This document shows positions 1-5,119 of a DNA stretch of 5,119 nucleotides, in pieces. Location: positions 1 through 5,119 of the forward strand of contig VAZQ01000024.1 in assembly GCA_005883115.1 (NCBI GenBank). Reading direction: 5' to 3'. A program made the translations under genes and the position numbers. Source of the DNA: Alphaproteobacteria bacterium. GTDB lineage: Bacteria > Pseudomonadota > Alphaproteobacteria > Rhizobiales > Xanthobacteraceae. Below the pieces are notes generated by a model. That model saw nothing but the letters and a program-made list of their open reading frames with translations, ran no database searches and was not told the DNA's origin. Positions within the stretch are counted from its first letter, which is position 1, and every line of letters begins with the position of its first letter.

Positions 1-135
1 TTCGAGGCGCTCGCGCGGCTCGGCCCCACCATCCACCACCGCCGCTCTTTCGCCCCGGTCGCCGCCGCTTATGGCGACGTCGTCACCGCCGATCTGGCGA
101 CCGGTGAGATCGAGGAAGGTGCGCTGCCTCTTTGA
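1..135 (+). CDS. 3' end of an unidentified protein (partial, start outside window)
   Basis: An open reading frame enters at base 1 and ends with TGA at 133-135, giving the last 44 residues of a protein. The tail contains GPTIHHRRSFAPV followed by AYGDVVTADLATGEIEEG and ends in LPL. It has no membrane segment and looks soluble, with normal high-GC codon use (third positions mostly G or C). I do not recognise the family from this tail and assign no function. It is followed after 48 bp by the glycosyltransferase gene on the same strand, so the two may be co-transcribed. The gap contains no strong terminator, only a weak GCCCG/CGGGC pairing. Confidence 0.7.
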   Translation, partial: FEALARLGPTIHHRRSFAPVAAAYGDVVTADLATGEIEEGALPL

Positions 136-183
136 GCCACGCCCGCCTTACCTCTGCCGGGCGCCTAAAGTAACGTCCGGCTG

Positions 184-1737
184 ATGCTTTACGTTTCCAT
201 CTTTGTCGAGCTGTTGCGCTCGCGTCCGTCACTGGCCGTCTGGCTCGCGGCGCTGGCGCAGGCGCTGTTGTGGCTGCTGGTCCCCGCCCTGTTTTATGCG
301 GGCCCGCCGGGCGACGTGCCCGATGTGCTCGCCGTCGGGCATGAATTCCAACTCGGCACGTATCTCGGTCCTCCGCTCGCCTTCTGGCTTGCCGAACTCG
401 CCTTCGATCTCGCCGGCCGCAGCATGATCGGCGTCTACCTGCTTTCGCAGATCTGCGTGATCGTGACCTATTGGGCAGTCTTTGCACTCGCGCGCTCGAT
501 CGTCGGTGCGCAGCACGCGGCGCTCGCGGTCTTGTTGATGGTGGGCATTGCCGCCTTCACGGTGCCGACGCCGGACTTCGGGCCGGTCGTCCTCACCATG
601 CCGCTGTGGGCGATCATCCTGCTGCATTACTGGCGCGCCGTGGGCGAGGGCCGGCGGGGCTATTGGCTGCCGCTGGCCATCGAGATCGGGCTGCTTTTGC
701 TCACGACCTATGTCGGGTTGATCCTAGTCGGCTTGCTCGTACTGTTCACGGTTGCAAACCGCCACGCGCGTGCGGCGCTCAAGTCTTATGACCCGCTGAT
801 CAGCGGGCTTGTGATTGCAATGGTCATCGGGCCGCACCTCGTCTGGGTCGCGGATTGGGGAGAGGGTTTGGGGCCGATGCTGTTGCGCCTGCGCAGGCCG
901 GAGGCCGTGGCCGGCAACTTCATCGCCTGGGCCCGACAAATCGCGCTGATCTTCGCGGCGCACGCCGGTCTCATCGTGCTGGTTGCGCTGGTGGCGGGAT
1001 GGCCATGGCCGCGGCATGACCCCGCGCCGGTGATTGTGCGGCCGGCGGTCGATCCTCTCGCCCGGCAGTTCGTCTACTTTTTCGCGCTGGCGCCGGCCTT
1101 CGCCGGAACGTTCATGGCCGTGCTCATTGGAGGATCGATGCCGGTCGGCGGCATCGCGCCCCTGGTCATCCTATCCGGCCTTCTCGTTATCGTGGTCGCA
1201 GGCGATGGCATCGAGTTCAGCCGTCAGCACGTCGTCATTGCCGCCTGGTTCGGCCTGCTGATCATTCCCCCTATCATGACGATCGCCGCGCTTGTCGTCC
1301 TGCCGTGGCTTAACATCGACCTGAAAGTGACGTATCCGGCTCAGGCGATGGCACGTTTCTTTTCCGAAAGCTTCGAGCGGCGCACCAACGCGCCGCTTCG
1401 CATCGTCACAGGCGACCCGCGCACTGCAGCGCTCATTGCGCTCGGCGCGCCGAGTCGCCCGAGCGTTTTCCTCAGCGCAACTCCCGAGCGTTCGCCGTGG
1501 GTGAAGCCCGATGCCATCAGGACCGAGGGTGCCATTGTCGTTTGGCCGACGACCGATACCGCGGGGACACCGCCGGCCGAGATCAAGGAGCACTTCCCGG
1601 AGCTCGTGCCAGAGGTTCCGCGGGCATTCGAACGTTCGGTGCAAGGCCGGCTGCCGCTTCTGCGAATCGGTTGGGGAGTGATTCGTCCGCAGGGCCAGGC
1701 GGTACCCTCAGCCGCAGCCGGCGAGCAGAAGCCGTGA
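184..1737 (+). CDS. Glycosyltransferase family 39 (GT-C) integral membrane protein
   Basis: This 517-residue polytopic membrane protein resembles the GT39/ArnT-PMT-like (GT-C fold) glycosyltransferases, which move a sugar from a polyprenyl-phosphate donor onto an acceptor on the outer face of the inner membrane. Seen: a hydrophobic helix at about 17-38, then an acidic first loop (D44, D47, E54) leading into LGPPLAFWLAELAF at 61-74, the PPL-x2-W signature of the family. Further hydrophobic segments lie near 82-103, 110-127, 135-149, 160-190, 205-222, 253-272, 296-315, 322-340 and 349-375. Residues 381-517 form a hydrophilic C-terminal domain, probably periplasmic, with no motif I recognise. 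ATG 184 is the only good start after the in-frame TAA at 166-168, though its ribosome binding site is weak. Sugar and acceptor cannot be deduced; a lipid A, cell-envelope glycan or protein target are all possible. Confidence 0.85.
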   Translation: MLYVSIFVELLRSRPSLAVWLAALAQALLWLLVPALFYAGPPGDVPDVLAVGHEFQLGTYLGPPLAFWLAELAFDLAGRSMIGVYLLSQICVIVTYWAVFALARSIVGAQHAALAVLLMVGIAAFTVPTPDFGPVVLTMPLWAIILLHYWRAVGEGRRGYWLPLAIEIGLLLLTTYVGLILVGLLVLFTVANRHARAALKSYDPLISGLVIAMVIGPHLVWVADWGEGLGPMLLRLRRPEAVAGNFIAWARQIALIFAAHAGLIVLVALVAGWPWPRHDPAPVIVRPAVDPLARQFVYFFALAPAFAGTFMAVLIGGSMPVGGIAPLVILSGLLVIVVAGDGIEFSRQHVVIAAWFGLLIIPPIMTIAALVVLPWLNIDLKVTYPAQAMARFFSESFERRTNAPLRIVTGDPRTAALIALGAPSRPSVFLSATPERSPWVKPDAIRTEGAIVVWPTTDTAGTPPAEIKEHFPELVPEVPRAFERSVQGRLPLLRIGWGVIRPQGQAVPSAAAGEQKP

Positions 1738-1741
1738 GCGC

Positions 1742-1763
1742 GTGGGTGTCCTACGCTACCCAC
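1742..1763. terminator. Weak inverted repeat between convergent genes, possible bidirectional terminator
   Basis: GTGGGT (1742-1747) pairs perfectly with ACCCAC (1758-1763) across a 10-nt loop. It lies in the 40-bp gap between the glycosyltransferase stop (1737) and the stop of the convergent small gene (1778). No T-tract follows on either strand, so an efficient intrinsic terminator is not assured. The call rests mainly on location. Confidence 0.3.
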
Positions 1764-1777
1764 TCCGAGCCTCCTCT

Positions 1778-1951
1778 TCAGTACAGATTCCAGTATTGAG
1801 GTCGGTAGATCGTCTGCCTCGGTGGGGGCGATGCAGCCGACTCGTCCGCGGGGTCGGGCGCATTAGCCCATGTCGTGATCGCCAGGACGGTCAGCGCGAG
1901 CGCAAGCGCCATTCCGAAGGCAGATGCGAGCGTCTCTCGTTTGCGTGCCAT
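1778..1951 (-). CDS. Small (57 aa) membrane-anchored or secreted protein, unknown function
   Basis: This gene encodes 57 residues and I do not recognise it. The N-terminus MARKRE is basic, followed by a hydrophobic stretch at about 8-28 (ASAFGMALALALTVLAITTW), then a Pro/Ala/Asp/Ser-rich segment at 31-44 and an aromatic tail ending IYRPQYWNLY. This looks like an uncleaved N-terminal anchor or a signal peptide with a possible ANA site at 29-31; a proline near +1 makes cleavage doubtful. The frame stays open further upstream to about 2185. I chose ATG 1951 because AAGGAGGT sits just before it and because the upstream translation looks random. It converges on the glycosyltransferase with a 40-bp gap. 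A CRP-type dyad with a -10-like hexamer lies upstream. The exact role is unknown; a short envelope-associated peptide is the most that can be said. Confidence 0.7.
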   Translation of the reverse strand: MARKRETLASAFGMALALALTVLAITTWANAPDPADESAASPPPRQTIYRPQYWNLY

Positions 1952-1955
1952 GTCC

Positions 1956-1963
1956 ACCTCCTT
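1956..1963 (-). promoter_or_regulatory. Strong Shine-Dalgarno (AAGGAGGT) for the 57-aa protein
   Basis: On the minus strand AAGGAGGT lies 4 nt before ATG 1951. It is a near-complete anti-16S match and the best ribosome binding site in the window. It decides the start against the longer upstream reading. Confidence 0.8.
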
Positions 1964-1989
1964 GCCGTAGATGGATGTCGCTAGGCCGC

Positions 1990-1995
1990 ACTCTA
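1990..1995 (-). promoter_or_regulatory. Candidate -10 element (TAGAGT) for the 57-aa protein gene
   Basis: On the minus strand TAGAGT matches TATAAT at 4 of 6 positions. Its centre is 32 bp from the centre of the ATGTGA-N6-TCACAT dyad, which is the spacing between an activator site at -41.5 and a -10 box in class II CRP-dependent promoters. The start site would be near 1983, leaving a leader of about 32 nt. No good -35 is seen, as is usual for activator-dependent promoters. This is inference from spacing only. Confidence 0.3.
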
Positions 1996-2015
1996 GAAGA
2001 GCGATCGGCAATGAT

Positions 2016-2033
2016 ATGTGAGCCGCGTCACAT
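2016..2033. promoter_or_regulatory. CRP/FNR-family binding site, ATGTGA-N6-TCACAT
   Basis: The 18-bp element has perfect half-sites ATGTGA (2016-2021) and TCACAT (2028-2033) around GCCGCG. These half-sites equal the E. coli CRP consensus. It lies 65 bp upstream of the start of the minus-strand 57-aa gene and about 337 bp before the permease. Position and the -10-like hexamer favour control of the small gene. Rhizobial CRP-like proteins may prefer other sequences (Sinorhizobium Clr uses a TGT...ACA type), so the true regulator is unknown. Confidence 0.45.
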
Positions 2034-2069
2034 TCACTCGAAAACATAAGGCCTGCGCGGACCGGAGCC

Positions 2070-2076
2070 GAAAGGA
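2070..2076 (+). promoter_or_regulatory. Possible ribosome binding site (GAAAGGA) before a 25-codon ORF
   Basis: GAAAGGA ends 7 nt before ATG 2084. The spacing is good and this is one of the better plus-strand ribosome binding sites in the 1952-2369 gap. It is meaningful only if the following short ORF is translated. Confidence 0.25.
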
Positions 2077-2083
2077 CGCAACT

Positions 2084-2161
2084 ATGATCATTGATAGCCG
2101 TCGTCTTCGCGTACTTTGCCGCGGAAGAGCCCATCGACGAACAGGATGTGGCAAAAAATAA
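2084..2161 (+). CDS. Possible 25-aa basic micro-ORF (uncertain)
   Basis: ATG 2084 opens 25 codons and ends with TAA at 2159-2161. The product starts MIIDSRRLR, is rich in Arg, Lys and His, has two cysteines and ends in GCGKK. A GAAAGGA motif lies 7 nt upstream. It could be a leader peptide or a chance ORF. An overlapping frame from TTG 2091 to TGA 2166-2168 gives another 25-residue peptide (start LIAVVFAYFAAEEP), which looks no less protein-like, so base composition does not settle which frame, if either, is used. It is about 208 bp from the permease start, so classical attenuation of the permease is not obvious. Confidence 0.18.
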   Translation: MIIDSRRLRVLCRGRAHRRTGCGKK

Positions 2162-2168
2162 TCGATGA

Positions 2169-2369
2169 CAGCACCAGCGTGCCATGCTGGGGCTGCCGCC
2201 AAGATCAACGCCTTGGGCCGCAATCTCTCGCCAGTGGACAAATCGTCGATGCCTGCGGCTTCGGCTGGGTTTGCGGCCGCTTCCTCGCTACTCTGATGCG
2301 GCTTCGAACCTGCTTTGTCGGGCTTAGTCCCTGCGGATCGGGTGAGCGCTCGACGGGCCGGAAAGTTAA
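2169..2369. other. Non-coding stretch upstream of the permease
   Basis: No convincing gene is seen between the micro-ORF and the permease start. The open frames on both strands here give Arg/Cys- or Ser-rich, compositionally random proteins without a ribosome binding site. It probably carries the permease promoter and leader, but I could not place a clear -35/-10 pair. A GCGGCCGC palindrome (2273-2280) and GAGCGCTC (2344-2351) are present. I looked for a purine- or xanthine-type riboswitch and recognised none by eye. Only a weak GGAAAG precedes ATG 2370. Confidence 0.4.
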
Positions 2370-3700
2370 ATGACTGATGCAACAAAGGCTGTACGCGAGC
2401 GATCACCTCTCGATCGCTATTTCGGCTTGCGCGAGAGCGGCAGCGACGTGCGCACCGAATTCATCGCTGGCGTCACGACCTTCCTCACCATGGTCTATAT
2501 CGTGTTTGTCAACCCGCAAATCCTTTCCAATGCCGGGATGGACAAAGGCGCGGTGTTCGTGGCGACCTGCATCGCGGCTGCCGTCTCGACGCTGGTGATG
2601 GCGTTCTACGCCAATTATCCGATTGCGCTCGCGCCGGGCATGGGGCTCAATGCGTTCTTCGCCTTCACCGTGGTGCTCGAGCACAAATACAGCTGGCAGC
2701 AGGCGCTCGCCGGCGTGTTCTGTTCCGGGGCGATCTTCTTCCTGATCTCGATCTTCAACATCCGTGAATACATCATCAATTCAATCCCCAAGAATCTCAA
2801 ACTGGCGATCTCCGCCGGCGTCGGGCTCTTTCTTGGCATCATCGCGCTCGAGGAAGCCAAGATCGTGGTGGCAAATCCGGCGACGCTGGTGACGCTCGGC
2901 GATCTCAAACAATGGCCGGCGATCCTCTGCCTCTTAGGCTTCACCGTGATCGTTGCGCTTAACTACCGCAGGATCATCGGCGCCACTCTGATCGGGATCC
3001 TCGTGGTGACGCTCTTCGGGCTACCACTGGGACTTGCCGAGTTCGCTGGAGTCATGTCGACGCCGCCTTCGCTGGCGCCGACTTTTCTCCAACTCGACTT
3101 TTCCCGCATCTTGGAACTGACCTTCATCATCATCGTATTCAGCTTTCTGATGGTCGACGTCTTCGACAATGCCGGGACGCTGATCGGCGTCGCCCACCGC
3201 GCCGGACTCCTCGATGCGCAGGACAATTTGCCGCGCATGAAGCAGGCGCTGCTCGCCGACAGTTTCGCCGCCATGTTCGGCGCTTTGATCGGTACATCGA
3301 CGACAACGAGCTACATCGAGAGCGCGGCCGGCGTTTCTGCGGGCGGCCGCACCGGCCTGACCGCCGTGTGTTCGTCGCGCTATTCTTTCTCCTGGCTCTG
3401 TTCTTTTCTCCGCTTGCCGGAATGATTCCGGCCTACGCCTCGGCGGCGGCGCTGCTCTATGTGGCGTGCGTAATGACGCGCGGGCTTGCTGAGATCGAAT
3501 GGGAGGACATCACGGAATATGCGCCGGCAGTGGTGGCTGCCGTTACCATGCCGCTCACCTATTCGATCGCTACCGGCATCGGGCTCGGCTTCATTACGTA
3601 CGCCTTGGCCAAGCTGATCGCCGGCAAATTCGGCGAGGCGAAACCGACCGTGGTGATCCTGGCCGTGATCTTCGCGATAAAATTCGCTCTACCTGGATGA
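2370..3700 (+). pseudogene. NCS2-family (AzgA/PbuG-like, COG2252) purine permease, frameshifted
   Basis: The intact protein would be a 442-residue inner-membrane symporter for nucleobases (guanine, hypoxanthine or adenine in characterised relatives). The first part (2370-3425, 351 codons) carries family hallmarks: FIAGVTTFLTMVYIVFVNP at 31-49, NYPIALAPGMGLNAFFAFT at 82-100, MVDVFDNAGTLIGVAHRAGL at 261-280 and GTSTTTSYIESAAGVSAGG at 308-326. After V333 the frame changes. The next 18 residues are out of frame and end at TGA 3423-3425, while the true continuation (FVALFFLLALFFSPLAGMIP onward) runs from 3371 to TGA 3698-3700. Removing one of two TG repeats at 3367-3370 restores a continuous protein of normal family length. 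The truncated product keeps the substrate-site helices but loses the last ~109 residues (final helices), so it is probably inactive. No other stop or shift is seen, so the lesion is recent or a sequence error. Confidence 0.85.
3367..3370 (+). other. Frameshift site: TG duplication in the permease
   Basis: The sequence reads GCC GTG TG TTC GTC. Reading GCC GTG TTC GTC, with one TG removed, gives TGLTAV-FVALFF and joins the two permease halves with no gap against the family pattern as I recall it. Adding one base would also restore the frame but would insert an extra residue. No slippery heptamer is present, which argues against programmed frameshifting. Confidence 0.75.
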
Positions 3701-3725
3701 GTCGAAGCGTAATCGCTGGGCCGAT

Positions 3726-4151
3726 CTAATCGATCACAGCCACCGCGTTGATCTCGACCAGACACCGGGGATCCGTGGCAAGCCGCACCACCTGTACCGT
3801 GGTTGTGGCGGGCTTGGCCTCCCGGAAATATTCGCCCCAGACCCGGTTGAGCGCATCTTGGTCCGAGAGGTCGGTGACGAAGCGGTCGGCAGTGACGACG
3901 TCGCCAAAGGTCGCCCCCACCGCCTCGAGGCCACGCTTTAAATTCTCGAGCGCGGCGCGCGCCTGCCCCTCCATCTCGCGCGGCATCGCGTCAAACTCCT
4001 CGGGCCGGTGCGGGTGGTGGTGATAGACAGGCGCCGCGGTGACCCCGGCGAGATAGATGGTCGTGCCGCCCTTGACTTTGATCGCGGGCGCATAAGGCAT
4101 CCACATGTCTGGTGCGTCGGGCCAGTGTACGTGCTCGATGGTCTTTGTCAT
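3726..4151 (-). CDS. RidA/YjgF/YER057c/UK114-family protein lacking the RidA arginine
   Basis: The gene encodes 141 residues spanning one RidA-fold domain. Seen: the early core strand GGTTIYLAGVTA at 28-39, an EGQARAALENLKRGLEAVGAT helix around 61-81, then FGDVVTADRFVTDL at 82-95 and a C-terminal TTTVQVVRLATDPRCLVEINAVAV at 116-139. RidA enzymes hydrolyse reactive enamine/imine products of PLP enzymes, using an Arg in a P-A-R-S-type motif. Here that position reads KPATTTV (113-119), so the Arg appears replaced by Thr. This fits Rid subfamilies without demonstrated deaminase activity. A His-rich insertion VYHHHPHRP (42-50) is unusual. ATG 4151 overlaps the TGA of the upstream glycosylase (ATGA), and GGGAG lies 6 nt before it, so coupled translation is likely. 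It ends 25 bp from the convergent permease. The substrate is unknown. Confidence 0.88.
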   Translation of the reverse strand: MTKTIEHVHWPDAPDMWMPYAPAIKVKGGTTIYLAGVTAAPVYHHHPHRPEEFDAMPREMEGQARAALENLKRGLEAVGATFGDVVTADRFVTDLSDQDALNRVWGEYFREAKPATTTVQVVRLATDPRCLVEINAVAVID

Positions 4152-5017
4152 GCCGCGCTCCCGTCGCTGGTTGCGGAGCGATTCGCCGCTAGTGCTTTCT
4201 TGATTGCCCGAAAATCTCGCCACGCCAGTCGCTTCTGCAATGGCTGGCGCAGGAGATAAGCGGGATGCAGCGTCGCTATCGCGCGGATCTCGCGCGTGCC
4301 GGTGTGAAATGGAAACCACCGCCCGCGGGTCTTGATGATACCGTCTTTGCTGTTGAGCAGCGTCTGAGTCGACGGATTGCCGAGACAGACCAAGATGTCG
4401 GGATCAGCGAGTTCGATCTGGCGCAGTGTGAACGGGAGACAGATCGCCGACTCCTGCGGCGTCGGCGTGCGATTGCCCGGCGGACGCCACGGCACGATGT
4501 TGGCGATATAGGCCGAGCTGCGGTCAAGACCGATTGCCGCCATCATACGGTCGAGCAGTTTGCCCGAGCGGCCGACGAACGGCAGTCCCTCGACATCCTC
4601 GTCGCGTCCGGGCGCCTCGCCCACGAACATCACGCGGGCTCGCGGATTGCCATCGGCGAACACGAGCTGGGTCGCCGTGGTGCGCAACGCGCAACCTTCG
4701 AAGCGCTCGAGGATTGCACGCAACTCCTCGAGCGTGGCGGCACGTTTCGCCGCCTCGCGGGCCGCTACGACGGCCGCCTCGGGCGATGGCGGAGGCGCGA
4801 TGCGGCCCTTAAGCTCGCGTTCTCGAGGGGGAAACGGGCGGGCGGGGGCGCGCTCCTCGGCTCTTGGCGCGCCGTCGTCGGCGCGCACAGCCAGCGCGGC
4901 TGTTGCGTCATCCCCGGCGAACCGATTGGTCGGCTTCTCCTCGAGAAGCGCGTCGACGCCCGCCTCCCGATAGAAGGCGAGAAGCTCGCGAGCGGCTTGG
5001 TGGCGCGGCGTGGTCAA
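4148..5017 (-). CDS. Uracil-DNA glycosylase, family 4 (UDGa)-like, alphaproteobacterial form
   Basis: This 289-residue base-excision repair enzyme should remove uracil from DNA. Residues 1-33 form a short N-terminal segment (AFYREAGVD at 14-22). A Pro/Ala/Arg-rich, probably disordered linker follows at 34-80, and the catalytic domain runs from about 95 to 278. Motif 1 is VGEAPGRDEDVEGLPFVGRSG (132-152), motif 2 is ATLHPAYLLRQP (248-259), and YIANIVPWRPPGNRTPTP spans 170-187. Classical family 4 proteins bind a 4Fe-4S cluster with four cysteines. Here C109 and C193 fit two, while the other two positions look like F106 and W177. I chose TTG 5017 because AGGAG lies 6 nt upstream and the N-terminus then matches the family's usual beginning. 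The frame stays open to the window edge, so a longer form cannot be excluded. It is the first gene of a coupled pair with the RidA-like gene. Confidence 0.9.
   Translation of the reverse strand: MTTPRHQAARELLAFYREAGVDALLEEKPTNRFAGDDATAALAVRADDGAPRAEERAPARPFPPRERELKGRIAPPPSPEAAVVAAREAAKRAATLEELRAILERFEGCALRTTATQLVFADGNPRARVMFVGEAPGRDEDVEGLPFVGRSGKLLDRMMAAIGLDRSSAYIANIVPWRPPGNRTPTPQESAICLPFTLRQIELADPDILVCLGNPSTQTLLNSKDGIIKTRGRWFPFHTGTREIRAIATLHPAYLLRQPLQKRLAWRDFRAIKKALAANRSATSDGSAA
4158..4162 (-). promoter_or_regulatory. Ribosome binding site (GGGAG) of the RidA-like gene, inside the glycosylase 3' end
   Basis: On the minus strand GGGAG sits 6 nt before ATG 4151, within the last codons of the glycosylase. 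It supports this start and coupled translation through the ATGA overlap at 4148-4151. Confidence 0.55.
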
Positions 5018-5023
5018 TCCCTG

Positions 5024-5028
5024 CTCCT
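5024..5028 (-). promoter_or_regulatory. Ribosome binding site (AGGAG) deciding the TTG start of the glycosylase
   Basis: On the minus strand AGGAG is followed after 6 nt (CAGGGA) by TTG 5017. No ATG in frame exists near the N-terminus; the other open-frame candidate, TTG 5101, lies at the window edge and has no visible ribosome binding site. Confidence 0.55.
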
Positions 5029-5119
5029 GGTATCGGCCCAAGCCGACGACGGCAGCAACAATGCCTCCTGTGCGGCTCCAGTAAAAGGGGTAGACCAGCA
5101 AGCGTTCGTTGTTACAGTC
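5029..5119. other. Region upstream of the glycosylase, no gene assigned
   Basis: The minus-strand frame of the glycosylase is open through to the edge and includes a tract translating as LLVYPFYWSRTGG, which does not resemble the family. I see no plus-strand gene. AGGAGG on the minus strand (5075-5080) precedes ATT/GTT codons and no good start. A promoter is expected here or beyond the edge, but none can be placed. Confidence 0.3.

Noticed and set aside
1952..2185. Upstream extension of the 57-aa minus-strand protein to 135 aa
   Set aside because: The extension has no ribosome binding site and a random composition, and it would run through the CRP-type dyad. The AAGGAGGT before ATG 1951 marks the real start.
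2273..2280. GCGGCCGC palindrome (also at 3343-3350) as a possible site
   Set aside because: The second copy lies inside the permease coding sequence, and such palindromes are common in high-GC genomes.
2169..2369. Possible purine or xanthine riboswitch before the purine permease
   Set aside because: Such elements precede some purine transporter genes, but I could not recognise a conserved core here by eye. An Infernal/Rfam search of 2080-2370 would settle it.
2116..2373. Plus-strand open frame of 85 codons ending at the permease start
   Set aside because: The translation is Cys/Arg/Gly-rich and random-looking, without a start signal; its end merely overlaps the permease ATG.
1993..2406. Minus-strand open frame of 137 codons across the permease upstream region
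   Set aside because: It overlaps the permease start, has no ribosome binding site I can see, and its translation shows no domain or hydrophobic pattern. It is probably a chance frame in high-GC DNA.
3366..3372. Programmed ribosomal frameshift in the permease
   Set aside because: There is no slippery heptamer and no obvious downstream pseudoknot, and a shift of two bases at a TGTG is better explained by a duplication or an error.
4008..4973. Long plus-strand frames opposite the glycosylase and RidA-like genes
   Set aside because: They are antisense shadows of two well-supported genes, with Arg/Ser/Pro-rich translations typical of such shadows.

Overview
The window is high-GC (low to mid 60s % by eye) and reads as Alphaproteobacteria, most likely Hyphomicrobiales (Bradyrhizobium/Rhodopseudomonas-like). 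This rests on codon use, on the style of the GT39 protein and on the alphaproteobacterial form of the uracil-DNA glycosylase. No rRNA, tRNA, CRISPR array, insertion sequence or phage gene was seen. The content is mostly housekeeping or accessory chromosome, and I found no convincing new multi-gene system.

Layout from left to right. Positions 1-135 hold the 3' end of an unidentified plus-strand gene. After 48 bp comes a 517-aa integral membrane glycosyltransferase of the GT39/GT-C type (184-1737, plus). Convergent to it is a 57-aa minus-strand protein (1778-1951) with a hydrophobic N-terminus and a near-perfect Shine-Dalgarno. Upstream of that small gene lie a perfect ATGTGA-N6-TCACAT dyad (CRP/FNR-family type) and a -10-like hexamer at the spacing expected for a class II activator promoter. 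The rest of the 418-bp stretch 1952-2369 has no confident gene; one 25-codon ORF with a good ribosome binding site is noted.

Positions 2370-3700 encode a purine permease of the NCS2/AzgA (COG2252) type. A 2-nt frameshift (TG duplicated at about 3367-3370) breaks it after residue 333 of an expected 442, and the remainder continues intact in another frame. It is either a young pseudogene or a sequence error.

On the opposite strand, ending 25 bp from the permease, is a two-gene unit read right to left: a family 4-like uracil-DNA glycosylase (4148-5017, TTG start) and a RidA/YjgF-family protein (3726-4151). They overlap by ATGA, which suggests translational coupling. The glycosylase appears to lack two of the four Fe-S cluster cysteines of classical family 4 enzymes. 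The RidA-like protein lacks the arginine of imine-deaminating RidA, so its biochemical role is open.
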